Assembly (NCBI RefSeq): GCF_026340675.1
Contig: NZ_JAPEOX010000001.1
Span: 6,510,001 to 6,574,000, forward strand
DNA from: Streptomyces sp. NBC_01264
GTDB taxonomy: Bacteria; Actinomycetota; Actinomycetes; Streptomycetales; Streptomycetaceae
DNA: 64,000 nt
Direction of reading: 5' to 3'
Below, piece by piece: positions 40,336 to 47,654 of this stretch; position 1 is the stretch's first letter; every line of letters starts with the position of its first letter. The notes below the pieces were generated by a model. It did not search any database. It saw nothing but the letters and a program-made list of their open reading frames with translations, and had not been told where the DNA came from. Position numbers and translations under genes: made by a program.

Positions 40336-40603
40336 GGAGGACTCGGGCGGATGGAACCGATACTGGTACGAGCAGACGGGCGTTCGGCAGGCGGCGCAGA
40401 CTCGTCGATCGCCATCGGGAATCGTGTCCCAGCTCCCGACCTTTCGCCAACGCTGTCGCCCGACCGATGCTCTTCAAGTCGTCATGCCGAGCATTCTCCC
40501 TCACATTGATTCGCCCAGCACAGCCGTCCGAGGAAGACCGATAGCCCCAGATAGCAGGAAGACCGTCCACCACAGCGGGCAGACGGTCTCTCGGAGGTAC
40601 GGG

Positions 40604-41182
40604 CTACTTGCTCTCGTCCAGCGCCCGGTACAGCGTTGCGCGGGACACCCCGAGGGCCTTGGCAATGGCCGTGACGCTCTCTCCCTTGGCCTTCCTGGCC
40701 TTAGCCGCAGCGAGCTTGTCCGCGTCCATCACGGCCGGACGGCCGCCCACGCGTCCCTGAGCCCTGGCAGCGTCCAGACCCGCCCGGGTCCGGTCCTTGA
40801 TCAGGCTCCGCTCAAACTCCGCCATGGCGCCCACCACCTGAAGCATGAGCCGCCCGTCCGGGGTGTTCGGGTCGATGCTCGCCAGCGCACCCGTCAGCAC
40901 CTTGAAGCCGATCCCACGCGCAGCGAGCGAGTCCACCAGGGTCACGAGGTCGATCAGCGAGCGAGCGAACCGGTCCAGCTTCCACACGCACAGGGTGTCC
41001 CCGGGGCGGGCGTAGTCCAGCGCGGCCGTCAACTCCGGGCGGTCCGTGTTCTTGCCGCTCGCCTTGTCCGTGAAGATCCGGGCGCAGCCTGCCTCAGTCA
41101 GCGCGTCGTGTTGCAACTGTGCTTCCTGGTCATCGGTGGAGACTCGGGCGTATCCGATCAGGTGTCCTGTGGTCGTCGTCAT
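40604..41182 (-). CDS. Small serine recombinase (resolvase/invertase)
   Basis: This is a 192-residue serine recombinase with catalytic Ser15 in GYARVSTDDQ, the active-site Arg region VWKLDRFARSL, MLQVVGAMAEFERSLI and a C-terminal helix-turn-helix (VTAIAKALGVSRATLYRAL). It resembles Tn3-type resolvases and DNA invertases. ATG 41182 is chosen; a TTG 6 codons upstream is an alternative. A set of inverted repeats immediately upstream looks like its binding site. Confidence 0.92.
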   Translation of the reverse strand: MTTTTGHLIGYARVSTDDQEAQLQHDALTEAGCARIFTDKASGKNTDRPELTAALDYARPGDTLCVWKLDRFARSLIDLVTLVDSLAARGIGFKVLTGALASIDPNTPDGRLMLQVVGAMAEFERSLIKDRTRAGLDAARAQGRVGGRPAVMDADKLAAAKARKAKGESVTAIAKALGVSRATLYRALDESK

Positions 41183-41198
41183 GCAGAGATCGTCGCAC

Positions 41199-41313
41199 AA
41201 CCCGTCTCAAAACCTCAAGGGTTTTCGAGGGGTTCTGAGACGGGTTTTGAAACACGGATCGGGTGCCCTCGGGGTGCTGTCGCAGGTGTCTCATAAACCA
41301 TCGTTTGAGAGAC
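41199..41313. promoter_or_regulatory. Candidate res site of the resolvase
   Basis: A 16-bp inverted repeat with one mismatch (AACCCGTCTCAAAACC at 41199-41214; GGTTCTGAGACGGGTT at 41231-41246) is followed by a second dyad at 41288-41313 (GTCTCATAAAC, 4-base spacer, GTTTGAGAGAC). Read in one orientation, all four arms contain GTCTCA-like half-sites (GTCTCA-N-AAC). Arrays of this type directly upstream of a serine resolvase gene are typical of res sites with crossover and accessory subsites. Confidence 0.7.
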
Positions 41314-41409
41314 GGGCGTCAGTGGTCACGCGCTGCAACCGTCCTCCCCAGACCCGTACGCACCGAGCGGGTGAGCACCTAACCGGTGCTGCGGGTGGTG
41401 CTCCAGGGG

Positions 41410-42135
41410 TCATCCCCTGGGGTCCGCCTCAGGTGCCACGGCCCCGCGCCATCCCTCGTAGCCGGCCAGCTTCCGGCGTGCACCGAAGCGCTTGTCCATC
41501 GCTGTGAACAAAGCGCGCTTGCCCGCCGTCGTCCCCATGTTCCGAGCGAGTACCGGTTCCGCCGCACAGAATGCCTCCCACACGACCGACGTGCGGACGT
41601 GCGCGCTGTGCGGTGCCGTCCCCAGCATCCGGACCCATGCGGCCGGATCATTCAGCGGGGCGCGGAAGGCGTCGAACTGGGAAGCCAGCGAGAGGAGCTG
41701 AGTGGCGCGGGCGTCGGACGCGGACTCCACCTCAGATGCCACGGTGGCGATATCGCGGACGACGGAGGGTGCAACTTCGGCCGGTGCGGGGAGGGAGTCC
41801 AGCTCTTGGCGCAGCCTGCCCACCTCGGCGTAGTGGTGTTCCTGCTCCTCGTCGCTCTGTGCATCCTCCGCCCTGTTCCGTGCCTCGTCCAGGGATTCCC
41901 GCAGTGCTCTCTGACGTTCCTTGTTGGACGCATCCGCCTCCACCCCCTCCACCAGGGAGCGCAGCCAACCGCCCATATCTCGGCGGATCAGCGGCCAGTC
42001 CCGCCACTCACCGGCCGGAGTGGTCCACTGAGCCCCGTTCCAAACGAACGGCATGGGCGTTGCGGCCCTGTCGGCGTACTCGCTAGCTGCTTCGAGTGCC
42101 TTGCGTGCTGTCGTGTCAGCTATGTACTTACTCAA
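41410..42135 (-). CDS. Hypothetical protein of the element
   Basis: This is a 241-residue acidic, mainly helical protein. The central region is a coiled coil (ESLDEARNRAEDAQSDEEQ). The C-terminal third is better ordered (WVRMLGTAPHSAHVRTSVVW, then MDKRFGARRKLAGYEGWRG) and looks like a nucleic-acid- or protein-binding domain that I cannot name. TTG 42135 is preferred because GAGGGGG lies 10 bases upstream. It could be a partner in replication or transfer, but no motif supports this. Confidence 0.7.
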   Translation of the reverse strand: MSKYIADTTARKALEAASEYADRAATPMPFVWNGAQWTTPAGEWRDWPLIRRDMGGWLRSLVEGVEADASNKERQRALRESLDEARNRAEDAQSDEEQEHHYAEVGRLRQELDSLPAPAEVAPSVVRDIATVASEVESASDARATQLLSLASQFDAFRAPLNDPAAWVRMLGTAPHSAHVRTSVVWEAFCAAEPVLARNMGTTAGKRALFTAMDKRFGARRKLAGYEGWRGAVAPEADPRG

Positions 42136-42191
42136 ATGTGCCAAACCCCCTCAATAGCAACTTGCAACACCTTCTCTCCCCGCTGTCCGCA

Positions 42192-42236
42192 GATCGCGAA
42201 GCGATCGAGGACCCCCACAGGTGACCAAAGGTGACC
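42192..42236. promoter_or_regulatory. Dyad and direct repeats in the lower-GC intergenic region of the element
   Basis: The 373-base gap 42136-42508 has no gene and is visibly AT-richer than its surroundings. It contains GATCGC-GAA-GCGATC (42192-42206) and two AGGTGACC direct repeats spaced by 2 bases (42219-42226, 42229-42236). These could be operator sites for the XRE regulator or an origin-like element; which of these is open. Confidence 0.5.
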
Positions 42237-42508
42237 CGAGAACCATTCAAAGAGTGATCCCAGCTGTCTATGAAACCCCTGGTCAAACCTCGTTTAGGTG
42301 AAGAGAGAGAAGTGAACAACAAAACCACATAGAAGAGAAGTTGGAACGGTGCCCAACACCGTCATTCGTCACACCGTCACACTCTCCCTCCGACGACCGT
42401 AGGGGTATCGGCTGACAGCGCCCCGGCGCCTCACGCGCTCACAGGAGCGCCAGACGGCCCGCCACCGGGTTTCCCCAGCGACGGGTCGTGACGGAAGCTC
42501 AGGCGGGC

Positions 42509-43981
42509 TTATGAGGCCTCTTGTCGCGCTACGTCAGCCAACAGGTCCCGTCGGATCTCCTCATGCTGTTCCGGCGTCAGCAGGTCGACCCTGCGGGCCG
42601 GTGCTTCGCCTTCGATCCTGGCGATGGCGGCAAGCTCTGCTTCCGCGACGTCCTCCGGCTCCGGACCCCATTCGACCGTCAGGCGATCCGCCGCTTCACG
42701 CGGGTGCAGGGTCACCCGAAGATTGGCGAGCGTGAGGAGGCGCCGACGCCCGGCCATGTCCTCGGCCTCCCACGCCTGGCCCATCGTGCGCCCCGTCGGT
42801 ACGGCCACCTCTCGGGTCTCCGGATCGTGTGCGGCCAGCAGACGCGTGTACGCGTCCTCCAACTCCTTCGCCTTGCGCTCAAGGGTCGGCAGCATCAGCA
42901 TGCCCGCCGTCGCCATGCGTTCGGCGACTCGATCGGCTTGCTCCTGGATCTCCTCCATGTCCGCCGACAAATCGTTGCCGCCCTCAAGGTGGATTAGGAC
43001 TTCCCTCATACCGCCGAACACCTTCAGGAACTCGTCCCGTACCCGCTGGTCGAGAGTTTCCGCATAGATGGTGGTGTGGCCCGCCTTGCAGCGGTAGAGC
43101 GGTACGCCCTTATCCGACGTTCCTCCGTTCAGCTTGCAGCCCCGGTAACACACGGACATGTCGGAGCACATGGGTGTGGCACGTCGCGGGGCGCGGTTCT
43201 TGCCCGTGGCCAGTGCCTCCATGCGGTCGCGTGCCGCCTTCAACTCCGCAGCGGAGAGGATCGGGTCCGCGAACTGGACGGGGGTGACACCATCGGCGGC
43301 CGTAATCAGCTCACCCTTGTGCGCCCGCTGGCCACGCAGGGTCGGGGCTTTCAGCAGTCGTCGCCACTGGGGCTCGCTGACACCGACGATCCGGGCTGTG
43401 CCGGCTACCGTCCCAGCGTTCACCAGGGCGGTCATGGCTTCACGGATGGCCGAAGCCTCCTCCGGGTGCACCTCAAGGTAGGCGGCGTCGTCACGTCGTA
43501 CGATCCGGTAACCGCGAGGAGCGCGCCCCGATGCCCAGCGCCCTTGCTGACGACGTGTGGCGTGGCCTTCCGTGATGCGGTCTTTGATCATCTCGCGTTC
43601 CCACTCCGCCAGCGCCGCGAGCACCACGGCAACCATGCGGCCGGTCGGGGTCAGCGTGTTGATCGTGCCGTCAGTGGTCGCGATCTTCACGCCGTAGTGC
43701 TCGCCCCACGCGACGAGCCGGAGGAACTCGGACACGCTGCGGGCGTACCGGTCCAGCTTCCACGCGATGACGAGATCAGGGCGAGAGGCCATGAGCGCAC
43801 CCATCTGCTCTCGCGCCTCAAGTGGCTTGGCGCCGGACACCCCGGCGTCCGGGTACTCCACGGCGTCAGCGGGGTCGTACCCGTTCGCCAGCAGCCACCG
43901 CTGGGCCGCCTGGCGTTGCGTTTCCAGAGATGCGGAGTCGTCCGACTCTCGCGACAACCGCAGGTAAATGGCAATGCGCAT
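42509..43981 (-). CDS. Large serine integrase
   Basis: This is a 490-residue large serine recombinase. The N-terminal catalytic domain has Ser10 in [12 protein letters not shown] and [16 protein letters not shown]. The recombinase domain ([17 protein letters not shown]...) and zinc-ribbon domain ([11 protein letters not shown]...YRCKAGH) follow, and a coiled-coil segment ends the protein. The size is close to Bxb1-type integrases. ATG 43981 follows GGGAGGGGG. It lies about 50 bases from the right junction, as usual for int-attP order. It would integrate the element into the thiamine-binding-protein gene. Confidence 0.95.
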   Translation of the reverse strand: MRIAIYLRLSRESDDSASLETQRQAAQRWLLANGYDPADAVEYPDAGVSGAKPLEAREQMGALMASRPDLVIAWKLDRYARSVSEFLRLVAWGEHYGVKIATTDGTINTLTPTGRMVAVVLAALAEWEREMIKDRITEGHATRRQQGRWASGRAPRGYRIVRRDDAAYLEVHPEEASAIREAMTALVNAGTVAGTARIVGVSEPQWRRLLKAPTLRGQRAHKGELITAADGVTPVQFADPILSAAELKAARDRMEALATGKNRAPRRATPMCSDMSVCYRGCKLNGGTSDKGVPLYRCKAGHTTIYAETLDQRVRDEFLKVFGGMREVLIHLEGGNDLSADMEEIQEQADRVAERMATAGMLMLPTLERKAKELEDAYTRLLAAHDPETREVAVPTGRTMGQAWEAEDMAGRRRLLTLANLRVTLHPREAADRLTVEWGPEPEDVAEAELAAIARIEGEAPARRVDLLTPEQHEEIRRDLLADVARQEAS

Positions 43982-44039
43982 GCCTGAATCCCCCTCCCAC
44001 CCCAAACACAGGGGTCCTATGTTGTCAGACCTACCTGCT

Positions 44040-44055
44040 TTCCGGGGAGTGGGAC
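44040..44055. other. Right attachment junction (attR)
   Basis: Element sequence CCTGCTTTCCGGG changes to host sequence GAGTGGGACGAGG. The G-E-W-D-E-V codons of the thiamine-binding protein resume here. The candidate core is GA at 44047-44048. Confidence 0.7.
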
Positions 44056-44208
44056 GAGGTGATGGACGTGGTCAAGCGCGCGGTGGCCGCCGTGGAGGAG
44101 CGCGCCCCGCGGGTCTCCTTCATCCTCAAGGCCGACATCCGCCCCGGCGTCACGGACGGCATGACGTCCAAGATGGAAACGGTGGAACGCCACCTCGCCG
44201 GGGGCTGA
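44047..44208 (+). pseudogene. MTH1187-family thiamine-binding protein gene, 3' half (interrupted)
   Basis: The sequence from the right junction encodes [21 protein letters not shown] and [27 protein letters not shown], the C-terminal half of the protein whose start is at 37663. It has no start codon of its own that would make a normal protein. Joined to the left half it would give a product of about 100 residues. It is followed closely by the convergent PIN toxin gene. Confidence 0.9.
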
Positions 44209-44247
44209 CCGGATCACACGGTCCCCCGGCGTGCACGGTCCGTCGGC

Positions 44248-44736
44248 TCACACGGCCTGGACGTGCACGTCGGGCGGATCGAGCACCGACAGGTACGCGG
44301 TGATGTCCTCGGGGTCGCTGGTGAAGATCACCGCACTGCCGTGCTTCGCGGCGGCCAGGGCCACGAGGGCGTCCACTGCGTCCGGCCGCTTCTTCGGCGG
44401 GAGTTCCGCCTCCCCGAGGGCGGTGCCGATGCGGCGCCAGTCCGGCAGGTCGAATCCCGTCGCGCAGGCGATGCACTCGGGACGGCCCGCCCCGGTCTCG
44501 CGCATCGGCGGGGCCGAAGTCCGTGCCTGCGGCACGGAGCAGTCCCTGAGCGTCGTGGCCAGGGCATGGACCAGTGCGGGGTTGGGCCGCCACACCTGTG
44601 CCAGTACGGGCCCGAGGACGAGGGCCCGGTGCGGGGTCTCCTTCAGGGCCTCGTGCAGGTGGACCGCCTTGGCCTTGCGGTCGGCGAGAGCGATGAGCAT
44701 CCCGGTGTCGTAGACGGGGACCCTCGCCGGGCTCAC
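44248..44736 (-). CDS. PIN-domain toxin (VapC-like)
   Basis: This is a 162-residue PIN-domain protein of the kind that cleaves RNA as a toxin. The N-terminal acidic Asp lies in VPVYDTGMLIALADRK (Asp10), with further acidic residues in KRPDAVDALVALAAA and FTSDPEDITAYL. The GTG start at 44736 overlaps the antitoxin stop (GTGA), giving coupled translation. A longer open frame upstream is a shadow. The pair lies beside the integration site but outside the element. Confidence 0.85.
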   Translation of the reverse strand: MSPARVPVYDTGMLIALADRKAKAVHLHEALKETPHRALVLGPVLAQVWRPNPALVHALATTLRDCSVPQARTSAPPMRETGAGRPECIACATGFDLPDWRRIGTALGEAELPPKKRPDAVDALVALAAAKHGSAVIFTSDPEDITAYLSVLDPPDVHVQAV

Positions 44737-45056
44737 GCGGCTTCGCCGGAACGCGCACCGGATCGATCCGCCCCGTAGACGAGATCGAGGGCGGCTTCGA
44801 CCTCCTGCCGCTCCCGCTCCGTCAGTTCCGGGACGGCCGCGTCCGCGTGGCGTGCGTTCGGGGCCTCGGCTTCGGCCGCCGCGATCAGGGCGTCCACGGC
44901 CGCGAACTGCGCCTCTACGGCCTCGGTCTCGGCCATCTGCCGGGTCGCGGCGTGCACGAGGTACGCGGAGACGTCCAGGCCGGCTCGCTCGGCATGCTGC
45001 CGGATGCGCTCGGCCTGTTCCCGCTCGAGGCTGATGCTGATCCTGGTCTTGGCCAC
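44733..45056 (-). CDS. Ribbon-helix-helix antitoxin (VapB-like)
   Basis: This is a 107-residue protein. The N-terminal KTRISISLEREQAERIRQHAERAGLDVSAYL is the ribbon-helix-helix DNA-binding form of many antitoxins. The acidic C-terminal half would wrap the toxin. It is directly upstream of the PIN toxin and overlaps it by four bases. Such antitoxins usually repress their own promoter; no operator is identified in the short gap to the divergent gene. Confidence 0.85.
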   Translation of the reverse strand: MAKTRISISLEREQAERIRQHAERAGLDVSAYLVHAATRQMAETEAVEAQFAAVDALIAAAEAEAPNARHADAAVPELTERERQEVEAALDLVYGADRSGARSGEAA

Positions 45057-45112
45057 AGCCGTAGTGTATGACGCGTATTACGCTCCGGCCAGGCCTGGCA
45101 GACTCTGGACCC

Positions 45113-45739
45113 ATGGCCACCTCCACGATCAAGCACGCCGTCCCGTACCACTCCCAGTGGGAGTCCGCCGCGCTCGTGCCCGAGTTCGTCGCGGGCGGCG
45201 ATGCGGCGCGGGATCCGCTATGGGGCGGGTCCGGGGCGGACTCGGCCGAGGAGTACGCCTTCTGGGCGCCCCGCATGTGCGGCGTGGCCTGTCTGCGGAT
45301 GGTGCTCGGGCGGCTGGGGCTGACGGTGCCGCCCTCGGTGGAGCTGGTGAAGGAGGCCTGCGGGGCCGGGGCGTACGTGCGGGACGGGGACTCCGTGCAG
45401 GGGCTGATCTACCGGCCCTTCGCCGAGTACGTGAACGCCCGCTGGGGCCTGGACGCCCGCTCGGTGCCCGTACTGGACCACCAGACCGTCCGGGACACGC
45501 TCGCCGCGGGCGGTCTGGCGATGCTGTCGGTCCATTGGTCGATCCGTACCCTGGCCCCCGCCGTCGAGGCCCGGGGCGGTCATCTGGTGCTCGCCGTCGG
45601 GGCCACCGAGGACTCCGTCCTGGTGCACAATCCCTCCGGCTTCCCCGGTGCTTCGCAGCAGTACGCGCCCGTCCCCTGGGCCGACCTGGACCGGTTCTAC
45701 GCCGGACGCGGCATCCTGATCGGCGGCCGGGCCGGCTGA
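45113..45739 (+). CDS. C39-like peptidase-fold protein
   Basis: This is a 208-residue protein with the papain-like C39 features: the Cys in APRMCGVACLRMVL, the His in GGHLVLAVGA and the Asn/Asp position in VHNPSGFPG. It starts at ATG 45113 (MATSTIKHAVPYHSQWES); the Q for the oxyanion hole is in YHSQWES. It lacks a signal peptide. Possible roles include cleavage of a peptide or an isopeptide-type reaction; the neighbourhood gives no substrate. Confidence 0.82.
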   Translation: MATSTIKHAVPYHSQWESAALVPEFVAGGDAARDPLWGGSGADSAEEYAFWAPRMCGVACLRMVLGRLGLTVPPSVELVKEACGAGAYVRDGDSVQGLIYRPFAEYVNARWGLDARSVPVLDHQTVRDTLAAGGLAMLSVHWSIRTLAPAVEARGGHLVLAVGATEDSVLVHNPSGFPGASQQYAPVPWADLDRFYAGRGILIGGRAG

Positions 45740-45862
45740 GGGCGCGGCCGGCGCCCCGCGCCCGGTGCGGTGACCCGTTCGGCCCTGGCCGCCAGGGCAC
45801 GGAACGGAACCGCCCGGTCGGGTGCATCCCGTTCGACTGGCTGAGGTATCTCCCCTTTCGTT

Positions 45863-45876
45863 GGGGTACGTACCCC
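45863..45876. promoter_or_regulatory. 14-bp perfect palindrome before the glycosyltransferase gene
   Basis: GGGGTACGTACCCC lies 23 bases before the GTG start. Its position suggests an operator for the cslA-glxA pair, or a ribosome-site-proximal hairpin. No regulator is identified. Confidence 0.55.
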
Positions 45877-45899
45877 GGTTTCGAGCGCTGGAGGAAACC

Positions 45900-47651
45900 G
45901 TGCGGCAGGAAGCCTTCGACTACGGGACCCACAGCAGGCTGGCCGGCCCCTGTGAGGAGCCGGATCCCGCCGTCGCCTACCGCGTGAGGTACCGCTCCCT
46001 GCTCGCCCGCGAGGACCTCCGGACCCGAATACGGGCCGTCGCGCTCATGACCCTCGCCCCCGCCGCCGCCACCGGGCTGCTGCTCTACCTCGTCTGGCCC
46101 ACGCACCGGACCGTCCGGGAGGGCGGCGAGGGCTGGCTCGTGCGGCTCGACACCGTGATGCTCGGATCCGTCGCCCTGATCATGCTCTTCATGGTGGTCA
46201 ACGTGGTCTCCGTCGCCCACGCCACGATGGTCGCCCGGGACCCCGTCCCGGCCCCCGCCGAGCCCGGCACCCGCGTCGCCTTCCTCACCACCTACGTCCC
46301 CGGCAAGGAACCGCTCTCCATGGCGGCCGCCACCCTGCGCGGGGCCGTGGCCGTCCGCCACGACGGGCCGCTCGACGTCTGGCTGCTCGACGAGGGCGAC
46401 GACCCCGGGGCCAGGGAGCTGTGCGCGGAGCTCGGCGTACGCCACTTCACCCGCAAGGGCGTCCCCGGGTGGAACACGGCGAAGGGGGCGCACCGGGCGC
46501 GGACCAAGCACGGCAACTACAACTCCTGGCTGGCCCGGCACGGCGCGGAGTACGACTACTTCGCCTCCGTGGACACCGACCACGTGCCGCTTCCCCAGTA
46601 CCTGGAGCGGATGCTCGGCTTCTTCCGCGACCCCGACATCGCCTTCGTCGTCGGCCCGCAGGTCTACGGCAACTACACCGCCTCGGTCACCAAGGCCGCC
46701 GAATCCCAGCAGTACCTCTTCCACGCCCTGATCCAGCGCGCGGGCAACCGCTACGGCGCCCCCATGTTCGTCGGCACCAACAACGCGGTCCGGATCAGCG
46801 CCCTGCGCCAGGTCGGCGGGCTCTACGACTCCCTCACCGAGGACATGGCCACCGGCTTCGAGCTGCACCGGAGCAGGAACCCCGGCACCGGGCGGTTCTG
46901 GCGGTCCGTCTACACCCCCGACGTGCTCGCCGTGGGAGAGGGGCCGAGCACCTGGACCGACTTCTTCACGCAGCAGCTGCGCTGGTCGAGAGGGACGTAC
47001 GAGACCCTCCTGCGGCAGTACTGGCGCGGCTGCTTCCGGATGCCCCCCGGCCGCTGGCTCAACTACACCCTGATGCTCGTCTACTACCCGATGACCGCCG
47101 TCAACTGGCTCCTCGGCGTCCTCAGCTGCGTGCTGTTCCTGTGGTTCGGCGCCTCCGGCACCCAGGTCTCCTCCGAGGTCTGGCTGATGCTCTACACCGA
47201 CGCCGCCGCCCTCCAGGTCGGCCTGTACCTGTGGAACCGCCGCCACAACGTCTCGCCCCACGAGCCGGAGGGTTCCGGCGGGCTCGCCGGCATGGCCATG
47301 TCGGCCGTCTGCGCGCCCGTCTACCTGAGGTCGCTCGGCTCGGCGGTGCTGCGCACCCGCGGCCGTTTCGTCGTCACCCCCAAGGGCGGCACCGCCAGCC
47401 CCGACCGGCCCGCGACCTTCCGCATCCACCTCTTCTGGGCCGCCGTCCTGCTCGTCTCCCTCGCGGCCTCCGTGCGCTACGAGCACACCCACGCGGCCAT
47501 GCGCGTCTGGGCGGTGCTCGCCCTGGCCGTCACCCTCGCCCCGCCGGCCGTATGGGCCGTGACGGAGCTGCGCGCCCGGACGGCCCGGGGTGCGCCCGGC
47601 GCGGGCCCCGAGCCGGAGCAGGCGTTCGCGACGACCGCGGGAGGGAACTGA
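45900..47651 (+). CDS. cslA: Cellulose synthase-like family 2 glycosyltransferase
   Basis: This is a 583-residue membrane GT2 enzyme with the processive-synthase motifs LLDEGDD, SVDTDH, TEDMATGFEL and QQLRWSRG. It has two N-terminal and four to five C-terminal membrane segments. The GTG at 45900 has GGAGG 5 bases upstream. It pairs with the following GlxA-like gene, as CslA-GlxA do in Streptomyces, where they make a beta-glucan-type polysaccharide at the hyphal tip. The symbol is by similarity; S. coelicolor has a cslA elsewhere, so this could be a second copy. Confidence 0.88.
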   Translation: MRQEAFDYGTHSRLAGPCEEPDPAVAYRVRYRSLLAREDLRTRIRAVALMTLAPAAATGLLLYLVWPTHRTVREGGEGWLVRLDTVMLGSVALIMLFMVVNVVSVAHATMVARDPVPAPAEPGTRVAFLTTYVPGKEPLSMAAATLRGAVAVRHDGPLDVWLLDEGDDPGARELCAELGVRHFTRKGVPGWNTAKGAHRARTKHGNYNSWLARHGAEYDYFASVDTDHVPLPQYLERMLGFFRDPDIAFVVGPQVYGNYTASVTKAAESQQYLFHALIQRAGNRYGAPMFVGTNNAVRISALRQVGGLYDSLTEDMATGFELHRSRNPGTGRFWRSVYTPDVLAVGEGPSTWTDFFTQQLRWSRGTYETLLRQYWRGCFRMPPGRWLNYTLMLVYYPMTAVNWLLGVLSCVLFLWFGASGTQVSSEVWLMLYTDAAALQVGLYLWNRRHNVSPHEPEGSGGLAGMAMSAVCAPVYLRSLGSAVLRTRGRFVVTPKGGTASPDRPATFRIHLFWAAVLLVSLAASVRYEHTHAAMRVWAVLALAVTLAPPAVWAVTELRARTARGAPGAGPEPEQAFATTAGGN

Positions 47652-47654
47652 GCC

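Larger units (their letters stand above)
37798..44046. mobile_element. Serine-integrase element of about 6.25 kb inserted in a thiamine-binding protein gene
   Basis: The two halves of one host gene flank this block: the 5' half ends at 37797 and the 3' half begins near 44047. The block contains, in order, two small overlapping proteins, an XRE regulator, a zinc-ribbon protein, a serine resolvase with res-like sites, an unknown protein and a large serine integrase adjacent to the right junction. All genes lie on the minus strand. No rep, tra, capsid or excisionase gene is recognisable, so it may be a small mobilisable element or a decayed phage/ICE. Short core identity is as expected for a serine integrase. 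Confidence 0.88.

Noticed and set aside
37798..44046. tRNA-gene attachment site
   Set aside because: No tRNA-like sequence flanks the element; both junctions lie in one protein-coding gene.
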